From positions 1-64,000 of the forward strand of contig NZ_WHJH01000010.1 of assembly GCF_011682145.1 (NCBI RefSeq): DNA of 64,000 nt, in the 5' to 3' direction. This document shows positions 44,872-54,958 of this stretch, piece by piece. Position numbers and translations under genes: made by a program. The notes beneath the pieces were generated by a model that was not told the DNA's origin, ran no database searches, and worked only from the letters and a program-made list of their open reading frames with translations. This stretch comes from Massilia mucilaginosa (GTDB taxonomy: Bacteria > Pseudomonadota > Gammaproteobacteria > Burkholderiales > Burkholderiaceae_D). Position 1 is the first letter of the stretch. The number at the start of each line of letters is the position of its first letter.

Positions 44872-47160
44872 TCAGCTCTTGCCACCACGCGCATGCAGTG
44901 CGAGCTTCTTGACCGATGCACCCAGTTTCCCTTTTTCATTGATGGGATGAAGTTCAATGTCTACTGACTGATTGGTCGCCATGCGGAACCGTAAAGTGAC
45001 CGGGCCACTCGTCAAGACCAGGTAGCTGCCGTCATTACGGGGAGTAATCATATCCGCCGGCCCCACTGCCACCACGTCGCCGCCGGAGAATGTCAGAGCG
45101 TATTGCGATTCCGGCTTCTCGCCCAGGTCGACCACCACAGTCTTATTCCCGTAGTTCTTTGCGTCTAACAACAAGGTATCGGTGGTGACATTGAGAGAAA
45201 CGCTGGCGGCCTTGTCCTTTGTGTCTTCTTTTTCCTTCTTCGGAATCCTGGCCGTTAGGGGATAAAACTGCGAGTCGGTCCACAAGCGGGCATAAGTCCA
45301 GTCAGTTGGAGGGGCTGCGGGTTTGGCAACCTGGCAACCGCTAATCTCGACAAGCAACGGGACGAGCTTAACCTTGCTGTCGGCCTCGGATGGAACCATT
45401 CGCGCAGTATCAAAGGTCAAGCCAACAGTCCGGCGATCATCCCTTACTGAAATCTCCGACGCAAGCAGTCCATAGGCCTGCCTGCTTAAAGTCGATGTTG
45501 CGGCAGCAGGGCTTACGGCAGCTTTTCCGAGGCTCTTACGGGTGCCAGTCTTGGGAACTACTGCGGCGGGTGTGGGCGCTTCAACCAGACCCCAGTGAAC
45601 TGCCGCTTTCAAATTCCCTACGCCAAGTTCCGAGCCGCCTCGCAACGCGATGGCGATGCCTGATTCTATTTCCGCATACACGCCAAGCTGGCCTGCTACA
45701 GGGCACAAGGCTACCGATTTTGGAAGGTCGACAACCGTGGTGCTAAAACGCCCGCCGGGTAGTAAGGACAAAAGGTGCGACCATACGTAAGCCGCCGTCC
45801 GCTCACGCTCGGCCTCCATGCCTGTCTGCATTAAGCGATGCCCCGCGGTGGTACAAGATTGCTTGCGCGCCTCGTCCTCCGCGCCGCCGGTACGTTTGCA
45901 TAGCGATGGCAGGTGCTCCTTGAAGTCTTTTTCAAACGCCTGGTAATTCCCTTCGAGGGGATATTCATCAACTTTTCTCAGGAAATCTTCCGTGAAACCC
46001 AGATGGGCCCATTGTTTGAGAACTGGAGCGAGTCTCTGGCTATATGTCTCACCATCTGAGCGAAGTTCGGTTCCATCAACGACGTGCAGCCATGAGTTCC
46101 GGGAAACCATGCGGGCCACTTCTGACTTCTTGGGAAAGAAGACAAGAACAGAGATGGTATTTGTCCGGGGATGTGTAGCGTAGCCTCCCCCAGGGTCATT
46201 GGCAGCGCCAAATCTGACGCGAAGCGAATTGTCCGAAAGCCGGCCTAACGTCAGGATGGAATTTACGTCCAGCCCCTGCAGGGCTTGCTGGCGGTCTTTT
46301 TGAGAGTTGGCAGAAAAGCCGATCCCGCCAAAGCCCTTAACCAGGTCTAGGGCAACTCCGATATCACGCAGCGCTTCTATGCTCTGAGCGCGTTCGGCAG
46401 TTTCAATGGAGTCAGTCGACAGAAGGGGCACAACAAACGGCGTGCCGGCGGTCGGATCCCTGACAACGGAAGCGCCTGTTGCGGCATCTGATTTTCCAGA
46501 ATAGGAGAAAAAGCTCAAATTGGAGTAAACATCATAGCCAAGGTGCCGGCGTCGAGGCATGACACTTATCTGGACCCGCATGAGATAGGCCTCATATCCG
46601 GTTCGACTTGCCGCGTAGTCGACTTCTGCATTCAATGCCTCGACATCCTGCTTGTACGAAGCCATTGCCCGAAGCGCCAATGAGGAATTTATCGAGGTAA
46701 TTCCCGAAACTTCGGTCGCGGGCTTCGCACCTGCGGCCAGGGCTGTCCCCGCAACGGGTGCGCGCGGCGTACCCGGAGCCTCCTCCGTGCTCGCCTCCGT
46801 TTTGGTATTGTCGTCCTTTCCAGTCTCGGTCGTCGTTGTGGACTTCGACGTCGTCCTGGATACAGTCGGAGCAAGTGATGCTTGCAAGCGCAAAATGCTG
46901 AGATATTTGTCCAACATCGCCTGAGTCGACGGTATCGCCTGGTCCTTAAGCGTCTTTGGGTCAACAGGAATCTCTGGCCGAAGTTTTGCCTTTATGTCGT
47001 TCCATGGGGTGATGGAGACAACCGCCACGTGCACCGACCCGGCTTCATCAAGATTGTCGACGGACTGGCTTCCCGCCGGCGTCTCCTTGAATTTGAGTCC
47101 ATAACTCGAACAACCGATCAACAAGAACATTGCTGCGACGGCTATCACGCCACGGTTCAT
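44872..47160 (-). CDS. Large lipoprotein of unknown function, partner of a PLD-like gene
   Basis: A 762-residue lipoprotein with a signal peptide and lipobox near LIGCSS (Cys 17). After a Thr/Glu-rich linker (about 105-160) there are no motifs that I recognise. Stretches such as RVQISVMPRRRHLGYDVYSN and TNTISVLVFFPKKSEVARMV suggest beta-rich folds, and the last third (NVTTDTLLLDAKNYGNKTVV, then YALTFSGGDVVAVG) looks Ig-like. A perfect GAGGAG ribosome site precedes ATG 47160. It follows the PLD-like gene by 89 bases on the same strand and is clearly less GC-rich than the secretion genes, consistent with a transferred unit. Possible roles are an outer-membrane partner, immunity protein or surface component; none is proven. 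Confidence 0.75.
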   Translation of the reverse strand: MNRGVIAVAAMFLLIGCSSYGLKFKETPAGSQSVDNLDEAGSVHVAVVSITPWNDIKAKLRPEIPVDPKTLKDQAIPSTQAMLDKYLSILRLQASLAPTVSRTTSKSTTTTETGKDDNTKTEASTEEAPGTPRAPVAGTALAAGAKPATEVSGITSINSSLALRAMASYKQDVEALNAEVDYAASRTGYEAYLMRVQISVMPRRRHLGYDVYSNLSFFSYSGKSDAATGASVVRDPTAGTPFVVPLLSTDSIETAERAQSIEALRDIGVALDLVKGFGGIGFSANSQKDRQQALQGLDVNSILTLGRLSDNSLRVRFGAANDPGGGYATHPRTNTISVLVFFPKKSEVARMVSRNSWLHVVDGTELRSDGETYSQRLAPVLKQWAHLGFTEDFLRKVDEYPLEGNYQAFEKDFKEHLPSLCKRTGGAEDEARKQSCTTAGHRLMQTGMEAERERTAAYVWSHLLSLLPGGRFSTTVVDLPKSVALCPVAGQLGVYAEIESGIAIALRGGSELGVGNLKAAVHWGLVEAPTPAAVVPKTGTRKSLGKAAVSPAAATSTLSRQAYGLLASEISVRDDRRTVGLTFDTARMVPSEADSKVKLVPLLVEISGCQVAKPAAPPTDWTYARLWTDSQFYPLTARIPKKEKEDTKDKAASVSLNVTTDTLLLDAKNYGNKTVVVDLGEKPESQYALTFSGGDVVAVGPADMITPRNDGSYLVLTSGPVTLRFRMATNQSVDIELHPINEKGKLGASVKKLALHARGGKS

Positions 47161-47249
47161 GGCAGCTCCTCAAATTTTTAGCGGGACGACAATTGTGAAA
47201 CGAGAGCACGTCAAGGGCCAGGGTGTCCGGAGTCCGATCGCTTGCAGCG

Positions 47250-48962
47250 CTACGAAAACAGCTCGCGGTCGCGGATCTTGATCGGGTCGGTCCAGTCTTC
47301 AAGCCACCATGGCTTTTCCGATTCTTTGCGCGGAGGCAGTCTCAATTCAAGGTGCTTGTTTTTGACCTTCGCGGCTGCCCGACGAACACGGTACTCGTAA
47401 TGATCGAATATGCGGAGTGCCTCGACCATGTACGCCGTCGCCACACGCTGGTCCCTGATGACGACCAGCTGTTCGCCGTTTTTCACGTCAGCCGCTTCCG
47501 AAAAATTGAACGAGCCCATGTAAACACGCGCATCAGGCGTGTTGAAATCAGTAACGATGAATTTGTGATGCAGCCGGATTCCACCACCTCCCGCTATCTC
47601 CCGCGCAAATGGTTCAGGCACATCGTCGGCGAGCACTGCAGGCTGAACAATGGCCATGTGGCCGTTCGCCATTTGCAGGTTGATTCCAGTCTTTTTGTCG
47701 GACATTCCGTAAACGAAGACATTCTCGTTATCGGTAAGCGATGAAATAGCATCGCGCATCGCTCCGTCAGTTTGATAAAGAAATGCGAGCGCGAAGAGCA
47801 CATTCGACTTCGTGTGCGCCCCTACGTAGCGGGCCACAGTATCGAGTACTTTATTGTCACTGCCGTGCGGCGAAAAGGTCACGGCCGCCTGAACGGATGG
47901 CAACCCCAAATCAGACCACCCGGCCGATTGAGATGTTCTAACCCGATTCACGTCATCATCCGGCGACCAGTAGGCCATGAAAGCATTTTCAAAAACTCGG
48001 ACCGGCTCGTCTCCGCGCATGATCACGGCGTTGTTAGCTTGAATGAAGAAACCACGCCAACTGAAATTGGTCGAACCGCATACAACGGCTTTGCATTTTG
48101 GGCCGTTAACAACAATTGTCTTGTTGTGCTGAAGTCCACCCATCTTCTGCCGAATGACATTGCCCTCCCCTGCGCTGTTTGCGAGCATGCTTGCTGCCGC
48201 GTTCTCGGCCGAATGGGGATGGCCGTGATCTGCGCTATTGTCGATGATGATGCGCAAGCGTGGACCTAAAGCCTGCAGGCGCGTCACCACGTCGCGTTCA
48301 CTCAGGTCATACGCAACCACACTGACTTGGGCATCGGAGTCTGCCAAGGCCTCATCAAGTAATCCCAGAATCGCATTCCTGGCTTCAAAGCCCATCCATC
48401 CAAGTGCTTTAGCCGCTTGAGGGTGGGTAGCCACAAACGTGAGGCCATCGGCAGCCGTTGCCGGCAGCAATGACCCAATTTTGTGGCCGTCCTTTAGGTA
48501 GGTCTGTGAGAATTTCTGCGATGACACGTAGCCACGCGTAAAAGCGACGTTAAGCTCACCCTCGTAAGTCTCGAGCCCGAGTTCGATACTTGCCATTTGG
48601 GACTCGCCGTACCGCAGCACGGCATCGGGGTCCATGAAGACGGGGGTGACGCGATAGGTGAATTCGCCTGCCAGCTCTGCTTGGAACGGGAAATGAACCC
48701 ATCGGAATTTCTGGATTGGCGACTCAAGCGTGGATAGTGACTTATCAGCAGTGATTCCAGGAAATCCTAAGCGATTTTTCAAAACCTTGAATTTCACGCT
48801 TCCGGGCGCGCGGTACTCGATCGCAAACCCGGCAAAATCGATTGGTGGCTTGCCGTCACGCCAGTTCATTGCGATCAGCACCATGCTTTCACCACGATGG
48901 ATTTTGAGCGTGAACGGCGCTGTTGCGTTCTTGCCGACCACCGACCAATTGCCATTGCTCAT
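47250..48962 (-). CDS. Phospholipase D-like protein with two HxK motifs
   Basis: A 570-residue protein with no signal peptide. The N-terminal 160 residues are beta-rich and Ig-like (FAIEYRAPGSVKFKVLKNRL). Two PLD half-sites follow. The first, H279-N-K281 with CGSTNFSWRG behind it, has N286 where the Asp of HxKxxxxD is expected. The second, H465-H-K467-x4-D472 with VYMGSFNFSEAAD behind it, is canonical. PLD enzymes use both His residues on phosphodiester bonds of lipids or nucleic acids, so the target could be phospholipid, DNA or RNA. It is the first gene of an operon with the large lipoprotein and lies next to the vgrG island on the opposite strand. Effector, defence nuclease and household roles are all possible. 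Confidence 0.8.
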   Translation of the reverse strand: MSNGNWSVVGKNATAPFTLKIHRGESMVLIAMNWRDGKPPIDFAGFAIEYRAPGSVKFKVLKNRLGFPGITADKSLSTLESPIQKFRWVHFPFQAELAGEFTYRVTPVFMDPDAVLRYGESQMASIELGLETYEGELNVAFTRGYVSSQKFSQTYLKDGHKIGSLLPATAADGLTFVATHPQAAKALGWMGFEARNAILGLLDEALADSDAQVSVVAYDLSERDVVTRLQALGPRLRIIIDNSADHGHPHSAENAAASMLANSAGEGNVIRQKMGGLQHNKTIVVNGPKCKAVVCGSTNFSWRGFFIQANNAVIMRGDEPVRVFENAFMAYWSPDDDVNRVRTSQSAGWSDLGLPSVQAAVTFSPHGSDNKVLDTVARYVGAHTKSNVLFALAFLYQTDGAMRDAISSLTDNENVFVYGMSDKKTGINLQMANGHMAIVQPAVLADDVPEPFAREIAGGGGIRLHHKFIVTDFNTPDARVYMGSFNFSEAADVKNGEQLVVIRDQRVATAYMVEALRIFDHYEYRVRRAAAKVKNKHLELRLPPRKESEKPWWLEDWTDPIKIRDRELFS

Positions 48963-49284
48963 CTCAGTCCTTTTTACAGAAACACCTCGTCAGCGTTTTC
49001 GGCGAGGTGCAGGATGACAAGCACAGGTCTTTCTGATCGGCTTGATATCCGTCAAGCACTGTGCAAGAACGCGATCAACATTAACAGAGAAAATTGTAAA
49101 GATAATCACAAATTATCACATTGATCACATTTCAGACGAATACCGCACAGTTTCCGCTTTACTGGCTGAGCGGGTATGCTCGATCCCCACACGCTCTCGG
49201 ACCATAGCGGACCTCGAAAATTGCGTCGCGCAGTGGGTTTGTCGAGATCCCCGATATCCGGTGGCGACGTTCACGCCGATCGAA
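48963..49284. other. Intergenic region without recognisable features
   Basis: The stretch between the PLD-like gene start and the end of the Xaa-Pro peptidase gene is AT-richer than average around 49070-49130. It should hold the promoter for the PLD operon. I see no gene, repeat or clear hairpin. Confidence 0.4.
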
Positions 49285-50499
49285 TCAAGCGAACGGCTGG
49301 TCCAAACTCGCGGCGGGCCTGGTGAACCACCGAGGCCCGGATGCGCTCATGTAGAAATGATCTTCCAGACGAACGCCGAACTCTCCGGGAACGCAAATCA
49401 TCGGCTCGTTGGAGAAACACATGCCTTGTTCGAGTGCGCGCGTTTCGCCGCCGACCAAATAGGGGCCTTCGTGGATATCCAGGCCGATGCCGTGACCGGT
49501 CCGGTGCGGAAGACCAGGCAGTGCATATCCCGGTCCAAAACCATGTGCTTCCAGAGAGCGCCTCGCGGCCTTGTCCACTTCTTCGCAAGGAACGCCGAGT
49601 TGCGCCGCGTCAAACGCGGCCTGCTGCGCGGCTTTCTCCGCGTCCCAGACGAATCTCTGCCTCTCCGACGCCTCGCCAAAGACATACGTTCTGGTAATGT
49701 CGGAAAGATAGTGATACAGCTTGCATCCGGTATCGATGAGAACCATATCGCCCTGTTTCAAGGTTTGCACGTAGTTCACGCCGTGCGGATACGCGGTGGC
49801 TTCGCCGAATAGTACAATGCAGAAATACGAACCACTCGATCCCACACGCTTGTGAGCAAGGTGGATGAACTCTTCAACTTCTTTCGTGGTAATGCCTTCG
49901 TGCAAGATTGAAGCCGCAGCGCGCTGCACTTGCAACGTCATGTTCATTGCGCATTGAATCAAGGCGATTTCCGCCGCCGACTTGCGCGCCCTGCAAAATG
50001 AGGTCAGCGGCGACGCCGGCCGCAGTGCATACCCCTCGGTCGCCGCCTGTATTGAAGAAAACAGAAACAGTGGCGTACTCTCGTCGATATACAACCGGCG
50101 CGCTGGAGCGGAGCTGTTCGAGATGCCCAGCTTCTCCAGAACTTGACGAAACGTGAGCGCCGGGTTGTCATGCTCATCCCAGCAGACAATGTCACCAGGG
50201 ACTACCCTGAATTTCTCGATCGTCCCCCGCTCGAACGCGGGTGCGATATACACCAATTCACCGGCAGCGGGCAGGATTGCTCCGACCATTCTCTCGCTAG
50301 GATGCCATTGCATGCCAGTGAAATAGGTCAAGTTGCTTCCAGCATTCAAATATAGCGCGTCAATATCTTGCGACACCATAAAACGCTGTGCGCTCTTCAT
50401 CCGCGCAAGGTGTTCCTCCATCCCGATCGGGATCGCGTGCTCGGTCATCAGCGACAATTCGTCAAGCGCCTGTTGCCAAGACTTCTTTCCAATATTCAT
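49285..50499 (-). CDS. M24-family Xaa-Pro peptidase (first copy)
   Basis: A 404-residue cytoplasmic metallopeptidase of the prolidase/aminopeptidase P family, which cuts next to proline. The creatinase N-domain (1-165, YLNAGSNLTYFTGMQWHPSE) precedes the pita-bread catalytic domain. Metal ligands are visible in VLIDTGCKLYHYLSDITRT (two Asp), HRTGHGIGLDIHEGP (His), FSNEPMI (Glu) and GVRLEDHFYM (Glu). ATG 50499 is preferred over the GTG at 50505 because a GGGGAG ribosome site is nine bases from it. It lies 40 bases after the M9 protease gene on the same strand, so it should share its transcript. It is distinct in sequence from the second M24 protein encoded near 57 kb. Confidence 0.88.
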   Translation of the reverse strand: MNIGKKSWQQALDELSLMTEHAIPIGMEEHLARMKSAQRFMVSQDIDALYLNAGSNLTYFTGMQWHPSERMVGAILPAAGELVYIAPAFERGTIEKFRVVPGDIVCWDEHDNPALTFRQVLEKLGISNSSAPARRLYIDESTPLFLFSSIQAATEGYALRPASPLTSFCRARKSAAEIALIQCAMNMTLQVQRAAASILHEGITTKEVEEFIHLAHKRVGSSGSYFCIVLFGEATAYPHGVNYVQTLKQGDMVLIDTGCKLYHYLSDITRTYVFGEASERQRFVWDAEKAAQQAAFDAAQLGVPCEEVDKAARRSLEAHGFGPGYALPGLPHRTGHGIGLDIHEGPYLVGGETRALEQGMCFSNEPMICVPGEFGVRLEDHFYMSASGPRWFTRPAASLDQPFA

Positions 50500-50539
50500 T
50501 TTCACCGACTCCCCCCGTTTTTCGTTTCACTACAAACGT

Positions 50540-51478
50540 TCATTTGGCAGTAACCTTGTTTCCATTGGCGCCAGACTTGAGTTCGCTCGACACTGTTATT
50601 AACCAGTCCTCGAACTCCTTATCGTAGCTGTCGCCCCACTCTCGTGTGACGGCTTGATATCTGGGGTAATCTCCGACGCGGGTAAAGGCAAGCATCCTTT
50701 CAATTTCCTGGCGCTTGTTTTCCATCATGAAGCGAACCGCAAGATAACTCCACGCGTACACGCGATCCTTGCCGGTATTGTTTTCGTAACCCGTGTCGAA
50801 AAGCGCACTGAGCTTGAAGGCATTGGTTTTCGCGATCCGCATGGCTTCGGGATGCGCCGCCCCCCGCGCCAGATACTCCGCAATTCCTTCAGTCCACCAC
50901 ACCAGATACGGCGTGGCCGGTGCCGGTTTCGGGCAATTTTCAGGCGGACTATGCGAATCATGCAGATTGCGGCAAAAGTCGCCATGCAAGTTGAAGCGTG
51001 CGTCGAGGAAATGAACAAACTCGTGTTCCAAATTGTGGATACTGCCATCCGCTTTCTGATTGGCAATGAACTCCGCTTGATTGCCTGGCCGCTCAGGAAA
51101 GCCTTCCAGGTACATGCCGCCATTATCGGTCGGAATATCGAAATGCAAGCCCGCGTATTTTTCATACTCCGCCTTCGAACGATAAATATTCGCACGCAGA
51201 CTCTCGTTGAAGTCGTTTGAAACAGATTTGCCGATCGTTGCAAACATGCGGTGGAAGCGTTGCTCAACGCCGCTGAGCGATGTGCAAGCCCTGGTCTCGA
51301 ATTCGCGCGTCAGTGCCTGGGAGCGCAGCGTCACACTCGGGCCGCATCGCCAAGTACGGCTGAGTACCGCATCGACGCTTGCCGTGGCGTGAGGGGGAGT
51401 GCCGAAAGCGAACGACGAGGCATTGGCTGCAAACATGAGCGTCGCGGCATAAAAGGCTGTGAGAGGTCTGGAATACAT
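50540..51478 (-). CDS. Exported collagenase-like metalloprotease (M9 type)
   Basis: A 312-residue exported zinc protease. The first 25 residues form a signal peptide. The zinc site is H152-E-F-V-H156, and the third ligand is the Glu197 of WWTEGIAEYLA, 41 residues further. The spacing and the surroundings (HNLEHEFVHFLDARFN) match the catalytic subdomain of bacterial collagenases (M9) rather than thermolysins. The large activator and collagen-binding domains of clostridial collagenase are missing, so this is a minimal form. Likely target: collagen or gelatin-type proteins or peptides, in periplasm or medium. It is the first gene of an operon with an Xaa-Pro peptidase and divergent from a TonB receptor gene. 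Confidence 0.8.
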   Translation of the reverse strand: MYSRPLTAFYAATLMFAANASSFAFGTPPHATASVDAVLSRTWRCGPSVTLRSQALTREFETRACTSLSGVEQRFHRMFATIGKSVSNDFNESLRANIYRSKAEYEKYAGLHFDIPTDNGGMYLEGFPERPGNQAEFIANQKADGSIHNLEHEFVHFLDARFNLHGDFCRNLHDSHSPPENCPKPAPATPYLVWWTEGIAEYLARGAAHPEAMRIAKTNAFKLSALFDTGYENNTGKDRVYAWSYLAVRFMMENKRQEIERMLAFTRVGDYPRYQAVTREWGDSYDKEFEDWLITVSSELKSGANGNKVTAK

Positions 51479-52067
51479 GACGGTGCGTTGTGAATGAGTC
51501 TGAAGCCATTCTACGGCAGCCGCATCTGTCGCGAGCTTATTGCTGCTGGCTTATGCCGATTTCCCCGGGTTTGATCCATCGATTCCTGAAACCTCAGTAT
51601 CGTCCCGGCATCAAACGAGCTGCGCGGATCTGAATACGAGGCGGCAAGCCGAATTGATAATGTCCAGATCCGCAAGTAGCGAACGCCTGAGCACCAAACC
51701 AGCGCCGCGCTACGACCGCGCATAGTGCCGGGGCGTGCGCCGATCTCGCGCCGCCTGACGCCAATTGTGTGCCAAGTCCCTGTGTAAGTTACTCGACAAA
51801 AGCGGTCGAAAGTCGCATAGACGGGAATTGTCAGCCTGGTTAGCCTATCTCACCCGAACGTGTTTTTATAGCGAGCATATTCGGGTTGGAATCAAAACAC
51901 CATTTCCAGATAGATACTGCTGCATCGCACCTTTGCAAACGCATATACATTGATCAGTCCCAAATGATAGCAATTGCAATATTTACACTTGTGTATTTTA
52001 CACTGTTGCCAGCAAACTATTCGAAAATGTCGTCGTGTACATCATAAAAATGTTTCAGGAGACTTTC
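51479..52067. other. Divergent intergenic region between the protease operon and the TonB receptor gene
   Basis: About 590 bases with no convincing gene. From 51850 it becomes AT-rich, and near 51980-52015 the motif TTTACACT occurs twice close together. Promoters for both directions should be here, possibly under shared control. The ribosome site of the receptor gene (CAGGAG, 52056-52061) is at the right end. Confidence 0.45.
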
Positions 52068-54917
52068 GTGCAAGAAAAATTAATCAGTGCCAGTATTCGC
52101 TTCATCTGCATGACTACGGCAATCGGCGGCGGACTGGCGTTCGGCCCAGCCGCTCATGCCCAGGATGGCGGAATCCAGCGGGTCGAAATTACCGGGTCCG
52201 CAATTAAACGCATTGCCAAAGAAGGGGCATTGCCGGTTCAATTTCTGAGCTCTGCGGACATTCAAAAATCGGGCGCGAAGAGCGTGGAGGAACTGGTCCA
52301 GTCGCTCCCTTCCATGCAGGGCTTCGTCACCGCATCCGAGTCGGTCAATGGCGGCGGCGGCGGCGTTCAAACCGCATCACTTCACAATGTCGGCGCCGCT
52401 TACACACTGGTGCTGCTCAATGGCCGCCGGCTCGCTTCCTATGGATCGGGCAGCGCTGTCAATCTGGCGAGCATTCCGATGACGGCGGTGGAAAGGGTGG
52501 AAATTCTGACGGACGGTGCGTCCACCCTGTACGGGTCCGACGCCATCGCGGGCGTTATCAATTTCATTCTGAAGAAAAACCAGCAAGATTTTCGATTGGA
52601 CGCCGGAGCCGGCCGCCCCGGGAAGAAAGGCGGGCAAAGTTCCAGCTTCTCCGCCTCCAAGGGTTTTGGCGACCTCGACAAAGTTGGCTACAATGTGCTG
52701 CTCACGTACGCCCGCGACAATCAAAGTGAACTCAACGCGAAAGATCGCGATTTCTCCAAATCGGGCTTAAGACAGTTCACCGAGAACGGGAAGACCTACT
52801 CGACCTACCTTCTCGCCGCGAATACTGCACCGGCCTCCGCCACATTGAGCCTGAAGGACAATTCGGTAAAGATCTTCTCGCCGAACTATTACAAAGATGG
52901 AAAATGCGCGCCGGATACCGCTTTCGTCGGCAGCAGCGACGACAAGTCCTGCTGGTACGACTATGCGGGCACCGTTCAATTGGTTCCCAAATCGGTACGC
53001 GACAGTGTATTTTCTTCGTTCAACATGAAGATCAACGAGGAGCTGTCTGTTTTCGGCGAACTGGTCCTGTCGAAGTTTACCCAGACGGCGCGCTACGCAC
53101 CGGCCGCGCAACGCTTGAGTTTGCCCTTGAATGGCGATTTGTACGCCAGGGAAGTTCTGCCCTACCTGGCGAACATCGGGGTCGCGCCTGGCGACGTGAA
53201 ATCAGCCTCCATGAACATCCGTTTTACGGATGCGGGAGGCAGGGCGCGCGACTACATGACCAAAGCAAAACACCTCGCCCTTGGCGCATCGGGCGTCAAG
53301 AACGGGTTCGACTACTCGGCATCGTTTACCCATTCCGAGAACAGCCAGGAATCGACCTTCGTGGCCGGCTTTTTGAGCAAGAATACTTACAACGATATTG
53401 TCGCCTCGGGCAAATTCAATCCCTTCGGCCCGTCCGGGAGCGCATCGGCGGTGCTGGCCCCCGCCGTCCTGAATACGACCGAAAACACCACCGACGTCAA
53501 ATTGGACAGGATCAGCGCCTCCGTCGGCCATGCGCTTTTCGACGCGCCCGGTGGGGCCTCGCAGCTGGCGCTCAGTGCGGACTATGCGCGACAGCGCTAC
53601 GATTTCATGCCCAGCGCAATTTCCCAAGGAAGCAACGCGCAGCAGCCCAACTATACCGATACGCCCCTGGGCGACTCCGCCGATCACCTGCCGGTGCGTG
53701 CCAGCCGCAACAACTGGGGTGCATCGGCTGAATGGATGACGCCCGTATCGAAGACGCTGGAGGTGACCGCGGCCGCGCGCTACGATGCCTACTCCGCAGT
53801 GAAAAACAAGATGGTATTCGATCCATCCGACGGCAAGCTTCTTCCTTCCGCCGAGCAAGGCAATGCGAACAAGAAGGCGACCTACAAGCTCGCGTTCCGC
53901 TACACCCCTGTTGAAAACCTCCTGCTCAGGGGATCGTATGGAACCGGTTTCAAGGTGGCGAGCATGGACGCGATCGCTTCCCCGACTGTCCAGGCAGGCA
54001 ACACTTCCGGGTCCTACGCCTGCCCGGTCAGGGCGCCTGATCCACGCGCCGCCTACTGCACCGGAACCACCCAGCAGTACTTGCTCAGCGGCGGCAACAA
54101 TCTGTCGGGTTCAAGTGGTCTGCGCCCCGAAAGGTCTCAACAATATTCGATCGGCGCCCGTTTCGATCCGGTGAAAAACCTGTCTCTCGGGCTCGATCTG
54201 TGGTCGATCAAAATGAAAGACCAGTTGACCACGCTACCGGAGCAATTCCCGTTCGCGGACCCGGCCAAGTTCAACAACAACTTTTCGATTGTCTTCGATC
54301 AAGGAATTGGCGCCAATAAGCTCGTCACCTTGCTGCCGACCTTTAACCTCGCAGCCGCCAGGTACGGCGGCATCGACTGGGATAACTCGTATACCATCAG
54401 GACCAGCCTGGGCAAATTGGACCTCAAATGGAACGGCACCTACATGTTGAAGTCCGAAGTCGAGGTTCCGGGATCCCCTACGGAAAGCAGCGTCGGCCGG
54501 TTTGACGCCTACAACAACGCGACGTCGAGAACAGTGTCGCGCTTATCGGCCAGTTTTGCCAGTTCCGAGCGCTATACCAACACGCTCGCCATCAACTTCC
54601 GCTCCGGTTATCACGACCAGGTGCTGACGCCGGACGACAATGCGCTGAAACTGGTCAATGCCGATGGAAGTTTGCCGGTCGGCTTCGTCGGCCTGGCGCG
54701 CAAGGTGAAATCGTTTACAACCGTCGACTGGCAAACGCGCGTGCAATTGAAGCAGTACAGCAATTTGACAATCTCGGCGGGCATTCGCAACCTGCTCGAT
54801 GCGGATCCACCGCTCAGCATTCGCACCGCTGGCGGCGGCAATCAGGCTGGCTATGACGCGCGCTATGCCAGTGCTCTCGGACGGCAGTTCTATGTCAATG
54901 GCGGCGTGAGCTTCTGA
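52068..54917 (+). CDS. TonB-dependent outer-membrane receptor
   Basis: A 949-residue outer-membrane receptor. GTG 52068 is preferred as start because CAGGAG lies six bases before it and a signal peptide follows at once (ending GPAAHA); ATG 52050 is possible. The plug (about 40-170) shows RVEITGSAIKR (TonB-box-like region), VEELVQSLPSM, YTLVLLNGRRLASYG, and VERVEILTDGASTLYGSDAI. The rest is a beta barrel ending in aromatic F (GRQFYVNGGVSF). The plug type is that of oligopeptide- or carbohydrate-uptake receptors, not of siderophore receptors. With peptidases, a peptide transporter and proline catabolism nearby, peptide uptake is the best guess. Confidence 0.88.
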   Translation: MQEKLISASIRFICMTTAIGGGLAFGPAAHAQDGGIQRVEITGSAIKRIAKEGALPVQFLSSADIQKSGAKSVEELVQSLPSMQGFVTASESVNGGGGGVQTASLHNVGAAYTLVLLNGRRLASYGSGSAVNLASIPMTAVERVEILTDGASTLYGSDAIAGVINFILKKNQQDFRLDAGAGRPGKKGGQSSSFSASKGFGDLDKVGYNVLLTYARDNQSELNAKDRDFSKSGLRQFTENGKTYSTYLLAANTAPASATLSLKDNSVKIFSPNYYKDGKCAPDTAFVGSSDDKSCWYDYAGTVQLVPKSVRDSVFSSFNMKINEELSVFGELVLSKFTQTARYAPAAQRLSLPLNGDLYAREVLPYLANIGVAPGDVKSASMNIRFTDAGGRARDYMTKAKHLALGASGVKNGFDYSASFTHSENSQESTFVAGFLSKNTYNDIVASGKFNPFGPSGSASAVLAPAVLNTTENTTDVKLDRISASVGHALFDAPGGASQLALSADYARQRYDFMPSAISQGSNAQQPNYTDTPLGDSADHLPVRASRNNWGASAEWMTPVSKTLEVTAAARYDAYSAVKNKMVFDPSDGKLLPSAEQGNANKKATYKLAFRYTPVENLLLRGSYGTGFKVASMDAIASPTVQAGNTSGSYACPVRAPDPRAAYCTGTTQQYLLSGGNNLSGSSGLRPERSQQYSIGARFDPVKNLSLGLDLWSIKMKDQLTTLPEQFPFADPAKFNNNFSIVFDQGIGANKLVTLLPTFNLAAARYGGIDWDNSYTIRTSLGKLDLKWNGTYMLKSEVEVPGSPTESSVGRFDAYNNATSRTVSRLSASFASSERYTNTLAINFRSGYHDQVLTPDDNALKLVNADGSLPVGFVGLARKVKSFTTVDWQTRVQLKQYSNLTISAGIRNLLDADPPLSIRTAGGGNQAGYDARYASALGRQFYVNGGVSF

Positions 54918-54924
54918 TTGCGAA

Positions 54925-54958
54925 GCGGGATGCGGCTTTAGCGCGGCATCCATCCCGC
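54925..54958 (+). terminator. Hairpin after the TonB receptor gene
   Basis: A perfect eight-base stem, GCGGGATG (54925-54932) and CATCCCGC (54951-54958), starts seven bases after the stop codon. The loop is 18 bases and no T-tract follows, so termination may be weak or Rho-assisted. Confidence 0.35.

Noticed and set aside
51511-51725. Small open frames on both strands between the M9 protease and TonB receptor genes.
   Set aside because: No ribosome site, no family pattern, and equal frames on both strands point to chance.
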